NCBI RefSeq assembly: GCF_003590095.1
Contig: NC_039491.1
Coordinates: 1,364,001-1,428,000, forward strand
Direction of reading: 5' to 3'
DNA length: 64,000 nt
Source: Trichoplusia ni
Lineage: Eukaryota; Arthropoda; Insecta; Lepidoptera; Noctuidae
Shown here: positions 1 to 12,006 of the stretch, piece after piece
How the letters are laid out: every line of letters begins with the position of its first letter
How positions within the stretch are numbered: the stretch's first letter is position 1
Position numbers and translations under genes: made by a program
The notes under the pieces: generated by a model
The model's database searches: none
What the model was told of the DNA's origin: nothing
What the model saw: the letters and a program-made list of their open reading frames with translations, nothing else

Positions 1-216
1 CGGCGGTTTGTTTGTCCACCAAACTGTCTGTAAACGTTCCGCATATCGTGAACCCGGAACCGTGACGGAATGAGTCTCCAAATGAAAGAGGATTGTGTTA
101 GAGTGAGGAAAATTAAGTGGCAGCAGTTTTTTTTTCAGATATATTCTGTGGGAAAATTTCAATTATTTATATTGCATGCTATAACGGTTTATAGATGCAG
201 CCTAGATACAAATTGA

Positions 217-262
217 CAGGCAGAGAAATCTTAGTAACAGGGTTCCGTTACACCCTTTGATC
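217..262. repeat. Short terminal fragment of the same repeat family
   Basis: GACAGGCAG followed by TCTTAGTAACAGGGTTCCGT matches the end of the family seen at 42857-42880 (TCTTAGTAATAAGGTTCCG). Only about 45 bp remain, so this rests on that one shared block. Confidence 0.4.
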
Positions 263-489
263 CCTAACCAGCTATATAAATAGTGATTTTGTTAAAAAAG
301 CCATGATGACTTTTATGTTCTTCTCCAAACATTTTATTCTAGACAGTGGTGCAGAAAAGCTTCATGAGAAAACTAGTATACCAAAATGGAATGTAAAATT
401 GCTTACCCTTAACTTAAGCAACCGTAATCAATACTTATTCCTTCAGAAAAAATCCCGCCTAATTGTTTATTTTCCTTGTTAAATTTAGT

Positions 490-680
490 CTTGGTACAAC
501 CTACACGGGTGTTTAAGAGTGGGAGCCACGTCAGAGGCCTTCGGGCTGTTTAAACCCTGGATCCACCAGGATGTACATCAATCATACGATAAAAAGAAGA
601 CAGCATGCGACATCCTACAGCTTTATAAAGCGTGGCTCTTCATTGGTGACAACAATTTGACTCACATGTACAGTTTCAAA
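490..680 (+). repeat. Possible fragment of a lepidopteran interspersed repeat
   Basis: A GC-richer island in AT-rich surroundings contains AGAGGCCTTCGGGCTGTTT followed by CATACGATAAAAAGAAGA. I associate this combination with a dispersed repeat in moth genomes, but I recall it only loosely and cannot give it a class. No terminal repeats or target duplication are visible. It could instead be unique sequence. Confidence 0.3.
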
Positions 681-1177
681 TAAACATTAAAAAAAAAAAT
701 ATTTTAATTTCAATAAATTTGAATGGTTACGGAATTTATTTAAAATCTTAAAAACGGCCACGTTGTATACAAATCCGATTCGTACTTGACCGGATTTTTG
801 GCATGTTTACGACTCTAAAACCGCAGTCTAAATAATATATGGCGAGGCATTCACCTATGTACGAGTAAAGTTTGACGCAGAGTGCCACGCGCGACGTACA
901 CTGGATCACAAAAACCAAGCCTTGTTTATTTATAAACCCGTAAAACACCGGGGGTATAGTCGTGTCGAGCGGTTTTAAAGATTAACGATCCTCGATAGTT
1001 ATAATACAGATTATAATGCAGCTTTGTAGAAAGATGTGTTTATTGTGATTTTCACTGAATTTATTTATCTTTTAACACGCTAGAAATAGTTCTGTGTATA
1101 TTAGAGTATTAAGAAAAACCAATATGATTTTTGGATGTCGTAACCAAATGGTAGAAGTAGTTTTTTCACTAATTTTC

Positions 1178-1280
1178 CGCTGTCTGTCCGGCTGGCACCA
1201 GGCGGTATCTCATGAATTGTCATAGCTAGCTAGTTTCAATATTGATGAACTTCTGTTGCCGCTAAAAAACAAATATTTAA
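1178..1280 (+). repeat. Fragment of the 'TGTCTGTCCG...TATCTCATGAA' repeat family
   Basis: The segment carries CTGTCTGTCCGGCTGGCACC, then TATCTCATGAATTGTCATAGCTAG and CTTCTGTTGCCGCTA in the order seen in a very common lepidopteran dispersed repeat. More degraded copies of the same order occur at 24960-25080, 37775-37930, 42690-42905 (minus) and 44686-44795 (minus). It has no reading frame and the class is uncertain; a non-autonomous element is likely. Confidence 0.55.
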
Positions 1281-2795
1281 ACTCAAGATCAGTGGCTATT
1301 TTTTGTTTAGATTATTTGTACTTTACTGTTACCAGTGCGATATTAACTACTACTAGTTTTACCTAAAAATCATGAATTACCAACAAAACTATTACAAACA
1401 CAAACAAAACACACCTGAATATTTGTAACAGCATTTTTGTTTCACAAAGCGAAGCACGGTGCTCTATTACCAGCCATTTGGTGCACTTACACTGCGGCAC
1501 CACGGCTAAATAACTAAACTAGAGTACAAGTTCTTACGGGGGATGGGTCGTTATGACCCCCTAGCGACGTGACAGCCCAACCCACCGCCATATTATAAAT
1601 TTACCTCCTAGCTGAGTGAATTTCTAGTGTTGTTTGCCAGTTTAATTAAAAGTATACTTCGTTTATATTAATCTTAATTATTCATGACTAAGTGCTAAGT
1701 AAGCTCTTGTTTTAGTTAGTGCCTAGCTATTTGCTAAAAGCTTTCATATTTTCTTCTATGTGTTACTGAAAGTGTCCCTGAGGGTATCATTATATAGTGT
1801 TTTATTTCAGCTGACGTAGATTGATCGTGTATTCTTTTTTTACATATTTTTTTTGTGTTTTATTTTAATTTCTTTGCAGTTTCTAGGACTCAAATTCAAA
1901 TCATTTATTCAAATTAAGCTGTAAATAGTTATATTTGAACGTCGAAATAAGTATTTTTTCACCTTATTTACTTCTTTCAATGTTAAACTAGATTTCGTTT
2001 CTGTTTAAGTAGATTAGCATGAAAAAAAAATGATTATATTTTATAATAATTAATATTTTCCCGATGACAATATATTTAAATTGTAGCATGATTTTAATTT
2101 CACAACTTCATAAATACTTCCTGAGACTAGACTAAATATTCATATAATAAAACAGCATTTCTTAGAGTATTGAGTATATAAGTAGAGTAAATCGCGCCAA
2201 AGCCACGGTGCACGCTGTGTGTTCTTGTTCTGAGTCTGAGTGACTATGTATAAGCGACTTGAACGTTTGTACCGTGACGGATCAAAATTTCTAAGTAAGG
2301 GAGTCGTTTAAAAAAAACTAGATAAAATACTATACATTTTTTATCGGTCTTAAAATATCTATAAAACCTGCTATTCATTCATACTTATAGCATATTGATT
2401 TAAAACGGGCCACACTTATAAGTGGATTACGTAGCATTGCTTCATTGAATTCTGATAAGTTTCCAAAGCGTGTCAGAGCCAAGACGTGTTAATTTACTGG
2501 CACTTTGATCAATTTACCAGAACTTATTAAATAAGGTGCAAGTAATTAGCGAAACGCGTCGCACCTCGCTCCATTGATTTAATCAGGGTTTCGCTTCTAA
2601 ACATTAGAAGACTTTATTTGCAGAATATCGAGTTATCGAAGGGCCGGAACTTTGATATAAGGAACTGTTTTCAAACACAAAAGAATGACGGAAAACGGTG
2701 AATAGAGACATTTGTCAGGTGTCAATTCAATTCACATTTTTGGGGTTGTAACTCTCAAACTCTAGTTCAAACATTGAAATCATGAATTACAAGCA

Positions 2796-2860
2796 TCTAC
2801 GAATGCTTGTCCTTAATCTGGGTATCTTTGTGCATATGACTTAAATGTTTGTAAAAGGGA
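2796..2860 (+). repeat. SINE family B, 3' body fragment
   Basis: The order GAATGCTTGTCCTTAATCTG, GGTATCTTTGTGCATATGAC, TTAAATGTTTGTAAAAGGGA corresponds to the body of the SINE at 34729-34920 (TGAGTCTGGGTGTCTTTGTT, CATGTGATTTGAATGTTTGC). The tRNA-like head is missing and the fragment is diverged, so this is an old 5'-truncated copy. Confidence 0.6.
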
Positions 2861-4709
2861 TTATATTCATTAATCATTAATTAATGTTTTTCACGTTTTA
2901 CGGGACAAAGTTTTAATTTAGTTACAAAATGCTATATCGACTTCGTTATATAGACATTATTTACCTTGTCAACGATAGGGTAAATAATATTATTTTTGTC
3001 ATAAGAACTTAATAGGAGAACAAAACTTTCAAAATAATTTTTACTTTGTAAATGTTACGTATCTTCAAGACAACCTTAACTAAATACTAAAATGAAGATA
3101 TTATTCCGAGAGTATTTCGCTCTGCTAATATTTGACCTCACAATACACTCTGCATACGTCTCAATGGGTTAATTAAGAAACGACTACATTTGCCTTTCGT
3201 GAAATCTTGTTTCTCAAACTGTTTCTTGGTATGACGAAGAGTAAATGTTTTTGGCTAAAGTAAATTCTTAGTTTTTTGTCTCAAATAAGGTTCTAAGATT
3301 ACTATTTTTTATGGTCTAAGTCTAAATCGGTAATCAGCTTTTAAGTCACTAGTATATGGCAAAAACAATCTTGTCTTTTAATCCATGGTGGTGGTTCTAA
3401 ATTGAATTGATTATTCATTACATTATTTTTCGATTTTAGTCTGAAGTATTTGTTAATATAGATAATGCGTAGGTCTTTTAATTCATTACACAAGGTTATA
3501 TAAGCAAGGGAAGAGCAGTCTTATGAAAAGTATAAATTTATTTACATTCAAACAGCTTTAAAAATACATTAAAATCAACCTTTGAGTGAACCAGTGAATC
3601 TTTGTTCTGCCCGACTGCGTACCTGTGCCAAATCCCTTAATTCTAATCATAAATCCCGTGGTCCGGGTCAAAGGGCATGGTTTATGTATTGTCTGTTCAG
3701 GTAAAGTGACTAATTAATGTGCACACATAATATACACATCTGGTGACACTTAATACCGCGGCTAGACTTTCAATTGTTTCCCGGTTTTAGTTACACCAAG
3801 ACTTTTTATTCGGATGTGTGGCTAAGAACGAGGACAGACCTCGTGGAAGGAGATAGCTTATCAATCTAGACATTTTTCCTACGAAACTGGCATCTGTTAG
3901 CCATAAACTGAGATGACAAGGGAAAGGAGATCATTCTGCAATATTTTAACAAATTAAAGCACTCTTTGAAGACACACATGTAGGTCTTTTTTCGTACACG
4001 AAAACAGCAGAAGTTAATACATGAGTAGGAAAATCGACACCTAGGTGTAAGACTGAACGTATGGACTGGATATATCTTAAATTCCCTTGATTTTCATAAA
4101 ATCACTGGATAAATAAATAATTACATGTTTCGTCTCACAATTTTTGTAGTTAATTTTCTATCACTTTAGAAAGCAAGCCGTCTCGCACTTAGTCGTTTTC
4201 TAGACCACGCTTTCTTTTTATTCTATCAGAAGAATTGCTCAAAATTTATTTTCGTAACTAATAGATAACATTTAAACTTAATTCCTTATTATACAAAGCA
4301 CATACCTATTAACAAATATTACATACAACATAAATCAACATACCTATTCAAAACAACACCCTGTATAGCTTCAGAACTAATCAAAGGCAGCATACTACAC
4401 CTCATTACCCACGTTAGATCAGCTGATTGCAGTCTCGCCTCTCATTATGCTAAGATTAGAGCAACATTATAAGCAGTCTGTCTGTCAATCCGGCTTACTA
4501 GCTTGCGTAATCAATACAGACGTTTCAGACGTCGCTGTCTGATGCACACATCTGTAACGCATTCAGGCAAGTAAGTTGCGTGTTTGATTGTGTATGTGTT
4601 GTCTTGTCATATGTATAAATTGACGTGGCATGTCTTAGAATGGGAATAGGAATGCTTTTTTAACTCCTGGCTTGTTTGGTTTTTTTTTAACAATGGAATT
4701 TTATAGAAG

Positions 4710-4930
4710 ACTAGCTTTTCCCCCGCGGCTTCACTCGCGTCGAGGTCGATACATCGCGTTTCCAAGAGAACTCTTCAAAAGTCCGGGATAAAAACTATTC
4801 TATGTTATTTCTTAAGGTCAACTCTATCTGTGTACCAAATTTCATTAAAATCAGTTCAGTGGTTTAGACGTGAAAGCGTAACAGACAGACAGACAGAGTT
4901 ACTTTCGCATTTATAATATTAGTAAGGATT
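4710..4930 (+). repeat. Lepidopteran interspersed repeat, near-complete copy
   Basis: It opens with ACTAGCTTTTCCCCCGCGGC and closes with TTCGCATTTATAATATTAGT. Inside are CAAATTTCATTAAAATCAGT and a GACA microsatellite (GACAGACAGACAGACAG). This is one of the most common dispersed repeats in moth genomes, non-coding here. Whether it is a LINE 3' tail or a separate non-autonomous element cannot be decided from one window. A minus-strand copy lies at 28985-29148, and a second partial copy follows at 4981-5117. Confidence 0.75.
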
Positions 4931-5163
4931 ACACAAACATTCAAGCCACTTGCATAAAGACACCTAGACTCAAGAAGACTGGGATATAACTATCCATGTT
5001 CTTTCTCAAGGTCAACTCTATCTGTGTACCAAATTTCATTAAAATCAGTTCAGTGGTTGAGACGTGAAAGCGTCAAGACAGGCAGAGTTACTTTCGCATT
5101 TATAATTAGTAAGGATTACACAAACATTCAAGCCACTTGCATAAAGACACCTAGACTCAGGAC
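4785..5163. repeat. Imperfect tandem duplication, two units of about 190 bp
   Basis: Unit 1 runs from about 4785 to 4980 and unit 2 from 4981 to 5163. Each holds the 3' half of the interspersed repeat joined to the same minus-strand SINE B piece. Shared landmarks sit at 4816 and 5010 (GGTCAACTCTATCTGTGTAC) and at 4931 and 5118 (ACACAAACATTCAAGCCACT). The offset falls from 196 to 187 because unit 2 has a shorter GACA run and lost a few bases near AATATT. Since both units share the repeat/SINE junction, the block was duplicated after that junction formed. Confidence 0.8.
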
Positions 5164-5210
5164 AAGCATTCGATGGTCACAGAAATACTTGTCCTATGCT
5201 GGGATCGAAC
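5118..5210 (-). repeat. SINE family B fragment, extends past the duplication
   Basis: On the minus strand this reads as a SINE B body: GTGTCTTTATGCAAGTGGCT, then TTGAATGTTTGTGT. Beyond the duplicated part it keeps CAAGCATTCGATGGTCACAG and GCTGGGATCGAACTT, which contains a box-B-like GTTCGATCC on the minus strand. The truncated sister at 4931-4975 stops before this point. The open frame across this stretch (5024-5245) is repeat sequence, not a gene. Confidence 0.65.
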
Positions 5211-7212
5211 TTAAAATGGTAATGAAAGTGACCGATTTAGTTTAAAACTTTGCTTTGAAAATTATTTTTTTATACGTTACGTTCTGAATAAAAAGGTTTT
5301 AGTTTTACAGGAAAATAAAATAGTAAGATATTTGAACCAACTATTGTAGAAGTATATGCTTTACTTGCACTCCTAATTGTACACATATCAAATACTCTAT
5401 TATGTAAATCTAATATAACTCCAAAACAACGAAGGTTGTTAAATCTTAGGGTTTTCTGCAAATTTACAGGATTTGCAAACCACCTTTACAGTTAGATATA
5501 CACTTTATTACTGAAACTAAAGTTCAAATGAGGAAAAATATTTTTGAACTCACCTATAAATAACTGCGTGTTTAATAGCGCTTGTTTAAACATTGGACTA
5601 ATTTATATTACTACGCAAACACATTTCACTAATGGAATTGACATTTACTTTGATAAATTGCTATTTTCGGCTAGTGGAAAATTTTAACATTACACAAAAA
5701 AGCCTTTAACATTTTACGTCGCAAATATCAAGCGATTCAAGGCATCTGACGTGTTACAAATTACATCATTAGTGACGTAAATGTCACCCGCAAGAACCTA
5801 ATATTCGATCAGATTCGACTAACACCTAAATCCATGGAGCTTAGATCGGAGGGAAATGGATATACTCTGCCGTTGTACTAGGAGCGTACGTCACCACGTC
5901 CATCACCACTAGTGCAATCATATTGTTTTATATGCTAAGTTTCATAATTTGCTGCGCACCGATCAAATGCTTTTCACAATGGCTAATTTTTAGGCAGGAG
6001 CTGCTGACACTACACGTTTCCGCTCACAAATAATATATATGAGGATTCCTACACCTTGCCGAAAAAGCACCCTCTGGACCCAGTGTCATAATTATTTATT
6101 TTCTGATCGTTTTTCTGCAACTGTCAAACTTTCAAAATTCAGCCTTGTTTGTCGTTATTGACCTACAAGAACGGTCCCATGTAGGGAAGTGGTTGACTGT
6201 CTTGGAACGCACAACAAAATGAATCAGAAGTTGTAAATAAAGGAAGAAAAATAAAAACCTTTTTTTAAGGGAAAGACAAAAAGAGATGATCTGAATCAGA
6301 GCCACTTGCCAAGTAACCGAAAAAATTACCAGGACGAACTTCTTCAAAATACTACACGTTTATAATTTCATCATCATCAAAAACATCATCATCGTATTGT
6401 CATAATTATCGTTACTTACACTCCCAACAATCAAGAATACCACTTCCTCCCACAGTTTATGTTCTATGCACATATCTATAGCTACAATTCGTTTGCTTAC
6501 ATATTCACGAAAATATTTAAAGTTACACGTATTTTACTCCAAGAATCACCAATTAATCTCGCTCAGAGTACAAAGGTAAAGGCATATTCAACATTTACAA
6601 GACATTTGACGTGTCTTCACTCGACTCTAACCCTGTTAAGACATGACCAGACAAGTTTAATAGAATATAACGAAAGATTGAAATTCAAGTAAAAAAATAC
6701 TAACAATTTCGACTTTGCAAGACAAGTTTAACAGTAGGTTCCGAATTTTATTCATATACTTACCTTTGGTAGTTAGAAAGACTTTTAACCAGTCTAAGTT
6801 CTAAGACGTGTATTCGTGTAAAACACTGGTGTAAACCCTTAGCTACCGAAAAGTCTAAGCTAATGACAAAAATCGAACTAAAAATGTGGACACAATTTTT
6901 TTTGAGTAAGTTATATACATTAAAAACGGCAACAAAAAAGCATGTACTCGTCATTCTCAACGTACGAAGCGAACGTTCGCCAACCACCGATCGTGTAGCA
7001 ACACCTTTACACACCTTCACACACTCGTTGATGCACGTTCATTAAGTGTTAAGTTCACTTTAAAGCGGCGTCAGGTGTTCGCGGCAATTCTTCTTGGGGC
7101 TCTAATGTTCACGGTACATAACATCCGGATAACGCCCGGGTAACACCGGATAAGACGGATATGGTGAGAAAAAAGATCTCTGTAATCAGGAGCTTATTAC
7201 TTTTAAAGTAAG
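5211..7212. other. Non-coding AT-rich DNA
   Basis: Several frames of 60-86 codons occur on both strands and overlap one another (for example 6760-7020 minus and 6863-7045 plus), which is what chance produces here. None has recognisable motifs. A short CATCAT run lies at 6369-6392. Nothing else could be assigned. Confidence 0.55.
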
Positions 7213-7284
7213 ACTGCTGGAGTTTTAAAAGCGAGACAGCGCTGTAAGCCGAGTATGGTGCTATCTCGCTTCCACGTCTGCAAG
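7213..7284. repeat. Short imperfect palindrome family, copy 1
   Basis: The left arm GCGAGACAGCGCTGTAA pairs imperfectly with the right arm GTGCTATCTCGCTTCCAC. The same layout, (C/T)TGC-GTTGTGGAAG-CGAGACAGCGCTCTACA and its complement, recurs at five other sites in the window. No coding potential and no clear target duplication are visible. It may be a miniature inverted-repeat element or a small hairpin RNA-like repeat. Confidence 0.6.
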
Positions 7285-8990
7285 AAGTGGTGGTAGAACG
7301 TCTGGTACATGAAATTGTATATCCCATATAAGAAACTTTAGTACAGATAATAAACACAACAAAAAAAAAACATATTATTAGCAAAGTATTTCTAATTTGC
7401 TAGTAATAATTATTTTTTTTTGTTAATAAATTGGGGTAAAACTGTTAACGATTTTACTTTCGTAGGAAACTTAAGATACATTTTGATTTGATGACGTCCT
7501 TGGAGTTGGCAGTATTACGGTATACCATTTTATCACTGTTATTTAAGCTGAAAACTGACCCAGTAGTTTTATTTGAGACTGCAGCAGAGACTTTTTTTAT
7601 GTCGTCTGAAGGTTTTAAATGAGCTGGCGACAAGACGGGCTTGATTTGATTTTTAAATCAGGCGTTCATTAAGTTCGTTTCAAGTTAGTTTCTTAAACTT
7701 ATTCCTGAGGTAAATATTTACGTTTTATGATGCTAAAAAGCTTCCTTCAATTTGAGCAATGTGAAAATTAATATTAATAAATTCAAATGTAACAAAACTT
7801 TGATTACTATATTACAACGAAGGGCCATTATTGCGGTCTAACCATCTAAATAGAAGATCATGTTCGTCTACTTCATAGTGAAAATAAACGAATGCCTTAA
7901 AAAGGGGGGCATTAAAAGCAGCTGAGCATAGCCAAGGAAAGAATTATTTATTACCATCAACACTCATACACCGTAAAATGCTTGCCATGTAGGTGTGATG
8001 GCAGTATAAATTGTAATCTCGCGCACAATTGCATGCACTCAGTAGCAAAGTAATAATGTTTCGCTTCTAGCCTTAGCTCTTAAGTAATTTGGTTTTATTT
8101 CTTACGATTTATTCACTGACTGTACTCGGTTTGCCGTTTAAGAAAAATCGTGATCAAAATTGAATTGTTTGACAATAATTGAAATTGAATAATATGAGTT
8201 TGAGTGACAAAAATGGATGACAGGCACCCAGACGCAGGACAACCATTTAATGACTTTTTTTTGACTATTACCATTTTTTACCCAGGTAAAACAATGCGTC
8301 CTTGTTGGACGTATAGTTTAACCAAGGTCATTAAGTACAACAACAAAATATGAAAATAAAAATCTAGATTAAACGACGGTTCATGCGGTCATAAAGACAA
8401 TTTACTCATTTTTTCAAACTTACAGAACTCACAGTGCCGCGAGTTTTACTTTTGATCTGAGTGTTTGTTTTAACACATCTATGCAGCTAGCTTGAGCGCA
8501 GCTTTCGTCTGCTTTACCACCATTCACCGAACCATTTGGCAAGAGTTTAGGAGCCTCCAGGCAAAACATCCCGTGATAATACTTAAAAAATATGACATTT
8601 TAAACTATTCGTATGTGGTAAATGACCATCATTTGGCAAGTTATGACACCCCAGAGGCTAATTAGATCAGACCCGCACCAAGCAAAGTATTTTCTTGTCT
8701 TTTTTGTTTAATTTTTTATTATGCCAGAATTTTTATTTTTTAGTGCTAAATGCTGTGGAAATTAAAGAAAAGTATTCATGGCTTAAAGAATTTGGTCAAG
8801 TGCTATTCAGACTCGCGACACAGAGGGTTTGGTCAAATAGACTAAAGATAAACAAATCTGTTGTCCATCCTCAAATCTCTGTCACTCACTAACAAATTTA
8901 CGACCGTAACCATCATTACTTATTGCCTCTTTAACCTCAAACAGGGTAAAAACATTTTACATAAAGTATCAAATTAAATCTTATAAAATT
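7285..8990. other. Non-coding DNA, one possible SINE scrap
   Basis: No supported gene. At 8221-8252 CAGGCACCCAGACGCAGGAC resembles the minus-strand SINE B body seen at 5140-5170, but it is too short to be certain. The frame at 8695-8892 is low-complexity and starts inside an AT tract. Otherwise unassigned. Confidence 0.5.
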
Positions 8991-9270
8991 ACTAGCTGAC
9001 CCAGCAAACGTGTTTTGCCAAATTTTTTTTCTAGTTGCATGTATTTTTAATGCCACATTATAAAAAAAGAAAAACAAACAATTTCGTCCAAAAAATAAAA
9101 TATTTTTTTTTAGTGTGAGCAACCCTTATCACTTAGGGGTATGAAAAATAGATGTTGTTTTATTCTCAGACCTACCCAATATGTATACAAAATTTCATAA
9201 AAATCGGTCGAACCGTTTCGGAGGAGTACGGTAACTAACATCGTGACACGGGAATTTTATATATTAGATT
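8991..9270 (+). repeat. Insect-wide interspersed repeat ('ACTAGCTGACCCAGCAAACG')
   Basis: It begins ACTAGCTGACCCAGCAAACG and contains GGGTATGAAAAATAGATGTT, TTCTCAGACCTACCCAATAT, AAAATTTCATAAAAATCGGT and GTTTCGGAGGAGTACGGTAA, and ends GGGAATTTTATATATTAGAT. This order is a familiar dispersed element in many insects, probably the 3' part of a non-LTR retrotransposon family. It is non-coding; the 61-codon minus frame at 8937-9122 is incidental. Confidence 0.75.
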
Positions 9271-11640
9271 ATCAACCACATTAATACGAAATCATTCTTT
9301 TTAAATCAGCTTGGTATTCTTTGAGAATGAATTTGTATCAAAATTAAATAATAGCTATCATATCGCAGCTAAGCATATAAATCCAAAAATCGTAAGTCCG
9401 TAGCCAGTTATGAATAAAACTAAAAGATGCTTGGGTTAGAGGTGCCCCATAAAGTTGGCTCCAACCATCGTTATAGGGATCTGTTACCGGAACTGGGTCA
9501 ATGACTCCTCACTAAACCTCTTCACAGAATAGTCATTCAACGAACGCATTTAATACAGAAACTGCAATAAAATGGTAATAGGTATTTTATAGACCAAGGC
9601 CGTTATGCAATCTACAATTTTTGTTAACGATGTTTATTTATTTGGGATAATAAACACGTAAGATCTTTTAGAGTAAATATGCAAATACTGGATGGTAAAA
9701 ACGTTTCGGTTTCTGTATCTTTCACCAGGCACGAGTCCTGGTCACACTTTCCCTGTTTATTTTTCAAAAACTGAGGTTTTTGAAAATCAATATTTTCTGG
9801 TTAATACCTTGTGATCAGGCATCATGATATGCCACAATACGCTTTATGAAAATGATAATAATAACTATCAAATGATATCAATTAAGTCCTGGTGCGTCAC
9901 AATATTACACGTCAGACTAACTCCACCTTCTTGGAAGTTTAATGACGTCGATTCAAACACCGAATATATATCCTAGATTGTCAAGTAAAACATGCATGAG
10001 GTTACTTGCTATAGATAATTTTATACTTAAAACAATAACTTGTACATCAAAATCAATATAAAATGTCCTAATTGACGAGAACAAGGCTTACAAAGCGGTT
10101 CATTTCCACTCAAATTTTATAAGTCAATCGAACAGCGTATAATAAATTGAAAACTTAACGACAGATGATTTATGACAAACAGGACCTTTCCCTAACAAAT
10201 AAAGGGTCGTAACGAGCCTCCCATTTGACGTCCGCCTGTATTCATCTCACGAGTTTCGTATTACCAAAACTGTATAAGTAGAGATGTCAGACGACCGATC
10301 TTGAAGCCTTTGTAACTTTTGCTTTGATACCAACGAGAATCTTTTAAAAGTTTTACCGTCAAACCGTCAAACAAACAAACTCAAACTCCTGGGCTTGACG
10401 CATTGATCGATTACCTTTATTCAAAATTAGTTTTGTTGAAAAACTGTGATATACTTCGCTCCGACCTGTCGCCACAGGGAACGCCAAGTGATGAAGTGAC
10501 TTGTCTACAATCGTTAATGTTAGAAAACTGAAAGAATGGGAATTATGTTTGGGTTCGGAAAACTCGCGAATTGTGGCCTTATTCTCAAACAAAACTCAAT
10601 TGTTTAATGACCGAAATTCAAAATGGCTTACAGTTTGAAATCATTGTTGAGCTCGCATTGACACTGGTATTTGTTGCTACCAAGCTTCGTTATTTCGTTT
10701 TCACAGCGGTTAGGTTACGAATCTCGAAGGAAACGTCAGGAACTGCATAGTTGTTAGAGTGAAGGAGTCGTAAATCTTATGCTGTATTTAATGAGTTAAA
10801 AAAGTAAGTGATATGTGAAAGTATACTAAGATAGCTGACTAAAATAATAAAATTAGGTAGTCAGATAGATACTTAAAAGATGCAACGGTTTTCTCATAGC
10901 CAGTCATGATTAAAGACTCCAGCAGAGTCTTGCGATAGTATCGTCAAATAGTTTTCAAAAAATATTTGTTACGTTTTTCCTCTTATACAATTCCATCCAT
11001 TTTGACGAATGCTGTCTTCGTTTGGCAAAAAAAAAGAAAAGTTCATTATCGGGAATTCTATCTCAGTCATTTTGACACCCTATAATGTTATGCTTCTTTT
11101 TGTTATGAAAATACTTATCACTTACTAAAACTTAGTCAGGTAATGTATTAAGACGAAATTCAATTTTAAGTTAACATGACGAGAACGAGTTTTCTACGCG
11201 ACTTGTTTTCAGCGAAGTTTTGAGACACCGTCTAGACAAGAGTTAGGCACGCTGTTAGTGGTACTTTAGTGTCATTGAATTTGCTGATGTTCCTAGACGT
11301 GCGCAGTGCAAAATGGCATTTGTGAAGTCAAAAATTTTAAATAAGTTTTTTTACTTTGGAGAAATAATAAAGAGTTTGTTTCGAAGTTTTATTTTTCTTG
11401 AAATCATGTGTGACAAATATGTTTTTAATCAGTTAAGTAATCAAGGAGTCTTTTGATAAGGTAGCGGATCTATTTTTATGACTCATCGAACGACCAAAGT
11501 TTATTCAAAAAGACTTCGAAAAATGTTCGATAGACCGATAAGTGAGGTAAAGTGTAGATGATATTCAAATGTACATGCTGTTTATCGCAATTCAACATTA
11601 AGCAAGAGTTACTGTGAATCCGAATTTGAAGTATAACTTA
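9271..11640. other. Non-coding AT-rich DNA
   Basis: No gene or recognised repeat could be supported. The single frame over 60 codons (10359-10592, minus) has no motif. GC-slightly-richer stretches near 9900-9960 and 10200-10500 are not convincingly coding in any frame. Confidence 0.5.
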
Positions 11641-11821
11641 TTAAATGATGTAACGGTTTACTCACGCGTATTTATCGGGGTAGCCCGACTAGTTTCGGAC
11701 CCAACCGGAGTCCTTAATCATGAGCAGACGCGGCGGGATCGCGAGTCGAACTCGACTCGCGATCCTTACTTACTTACTTACTCGCGATAAATACGCGTGA
11801 GTAAACCGTTACATCATTTAA
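11641..11821. mobile_element. TTAA-flanked inverted-repeat element (MITE-like), complete
   Basis: Perfect 37-bp terminal inverted repeats lie at 11641-11677 and 11785-11821 (TTAAATGATGTAACGGTTTA and its complement outermost). Both ends carry TTAA, as expected of piggyBac-type insertion, so TTAA may be the target duplication. The interior holds AGTTTCGGACCCAACCGGAG, GAGCAGACGCGGCGGGATCG, a 15-bp central palindrome around 11733-11763 and four ACTT units at 11767-11782. There is no transposase, so it would depend on one supplied elsewhere. Related pieces occur at 32671, 53439 and 55290. Confidence 0.85.
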
Positions 11822-11867
11822 TAATGAATCAGTCTCACGATAGTTATTATAAAAAAAAAAATTGAAG

Positions 11868-11898
11868 TATAACTTTATTTTATTTTATTTTATTTGAC
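11868..11898. repeat. TTTTA microsatellite
   Basis: About five copies of TTTTA lie between the inverted-repeat element and the LINE remnant. It is simple-sequence DNA, possibly the tail of an older insertion. Confidence 0.7.
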
Positions 11899-12006
11899 GA
11901 TTTTTTAAGGTCTGAGGTGAATGTTGGGTTAAAAATGCTAAATTTAATTTAATTTAAAAACCAGTGTTTGTGTTGTGATTAACCAAACTAAGAATAAAGA
12001 ACCAGT

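Larger units (their letters stand above)
1..4700. other. AT-rich non-coding DNA with scattered repeat fragments
   Basis: No coding region is supported. Both strands are broken by frequent stops, and the only open frame over 60 codons (748-948, minus) lacks domains and is at chance level for this base composition. Visible content is limited to repeat scraps at 217-262, 490-680, 1178-1280 and 2796-2860, which are listed separately. The rest is unassigned intergenic or intronic sequence. Confidence 0.6.

Noticed and set aside
6863..7045. Overlapping small frames at 6.8-7.0 kb as sense/antisense genes
   Set aside because: Each is short, motif-free and consistent with chance; opposite-strand overlap is expected when one strand lacks TTA/CTA/TCA trinucleotides.
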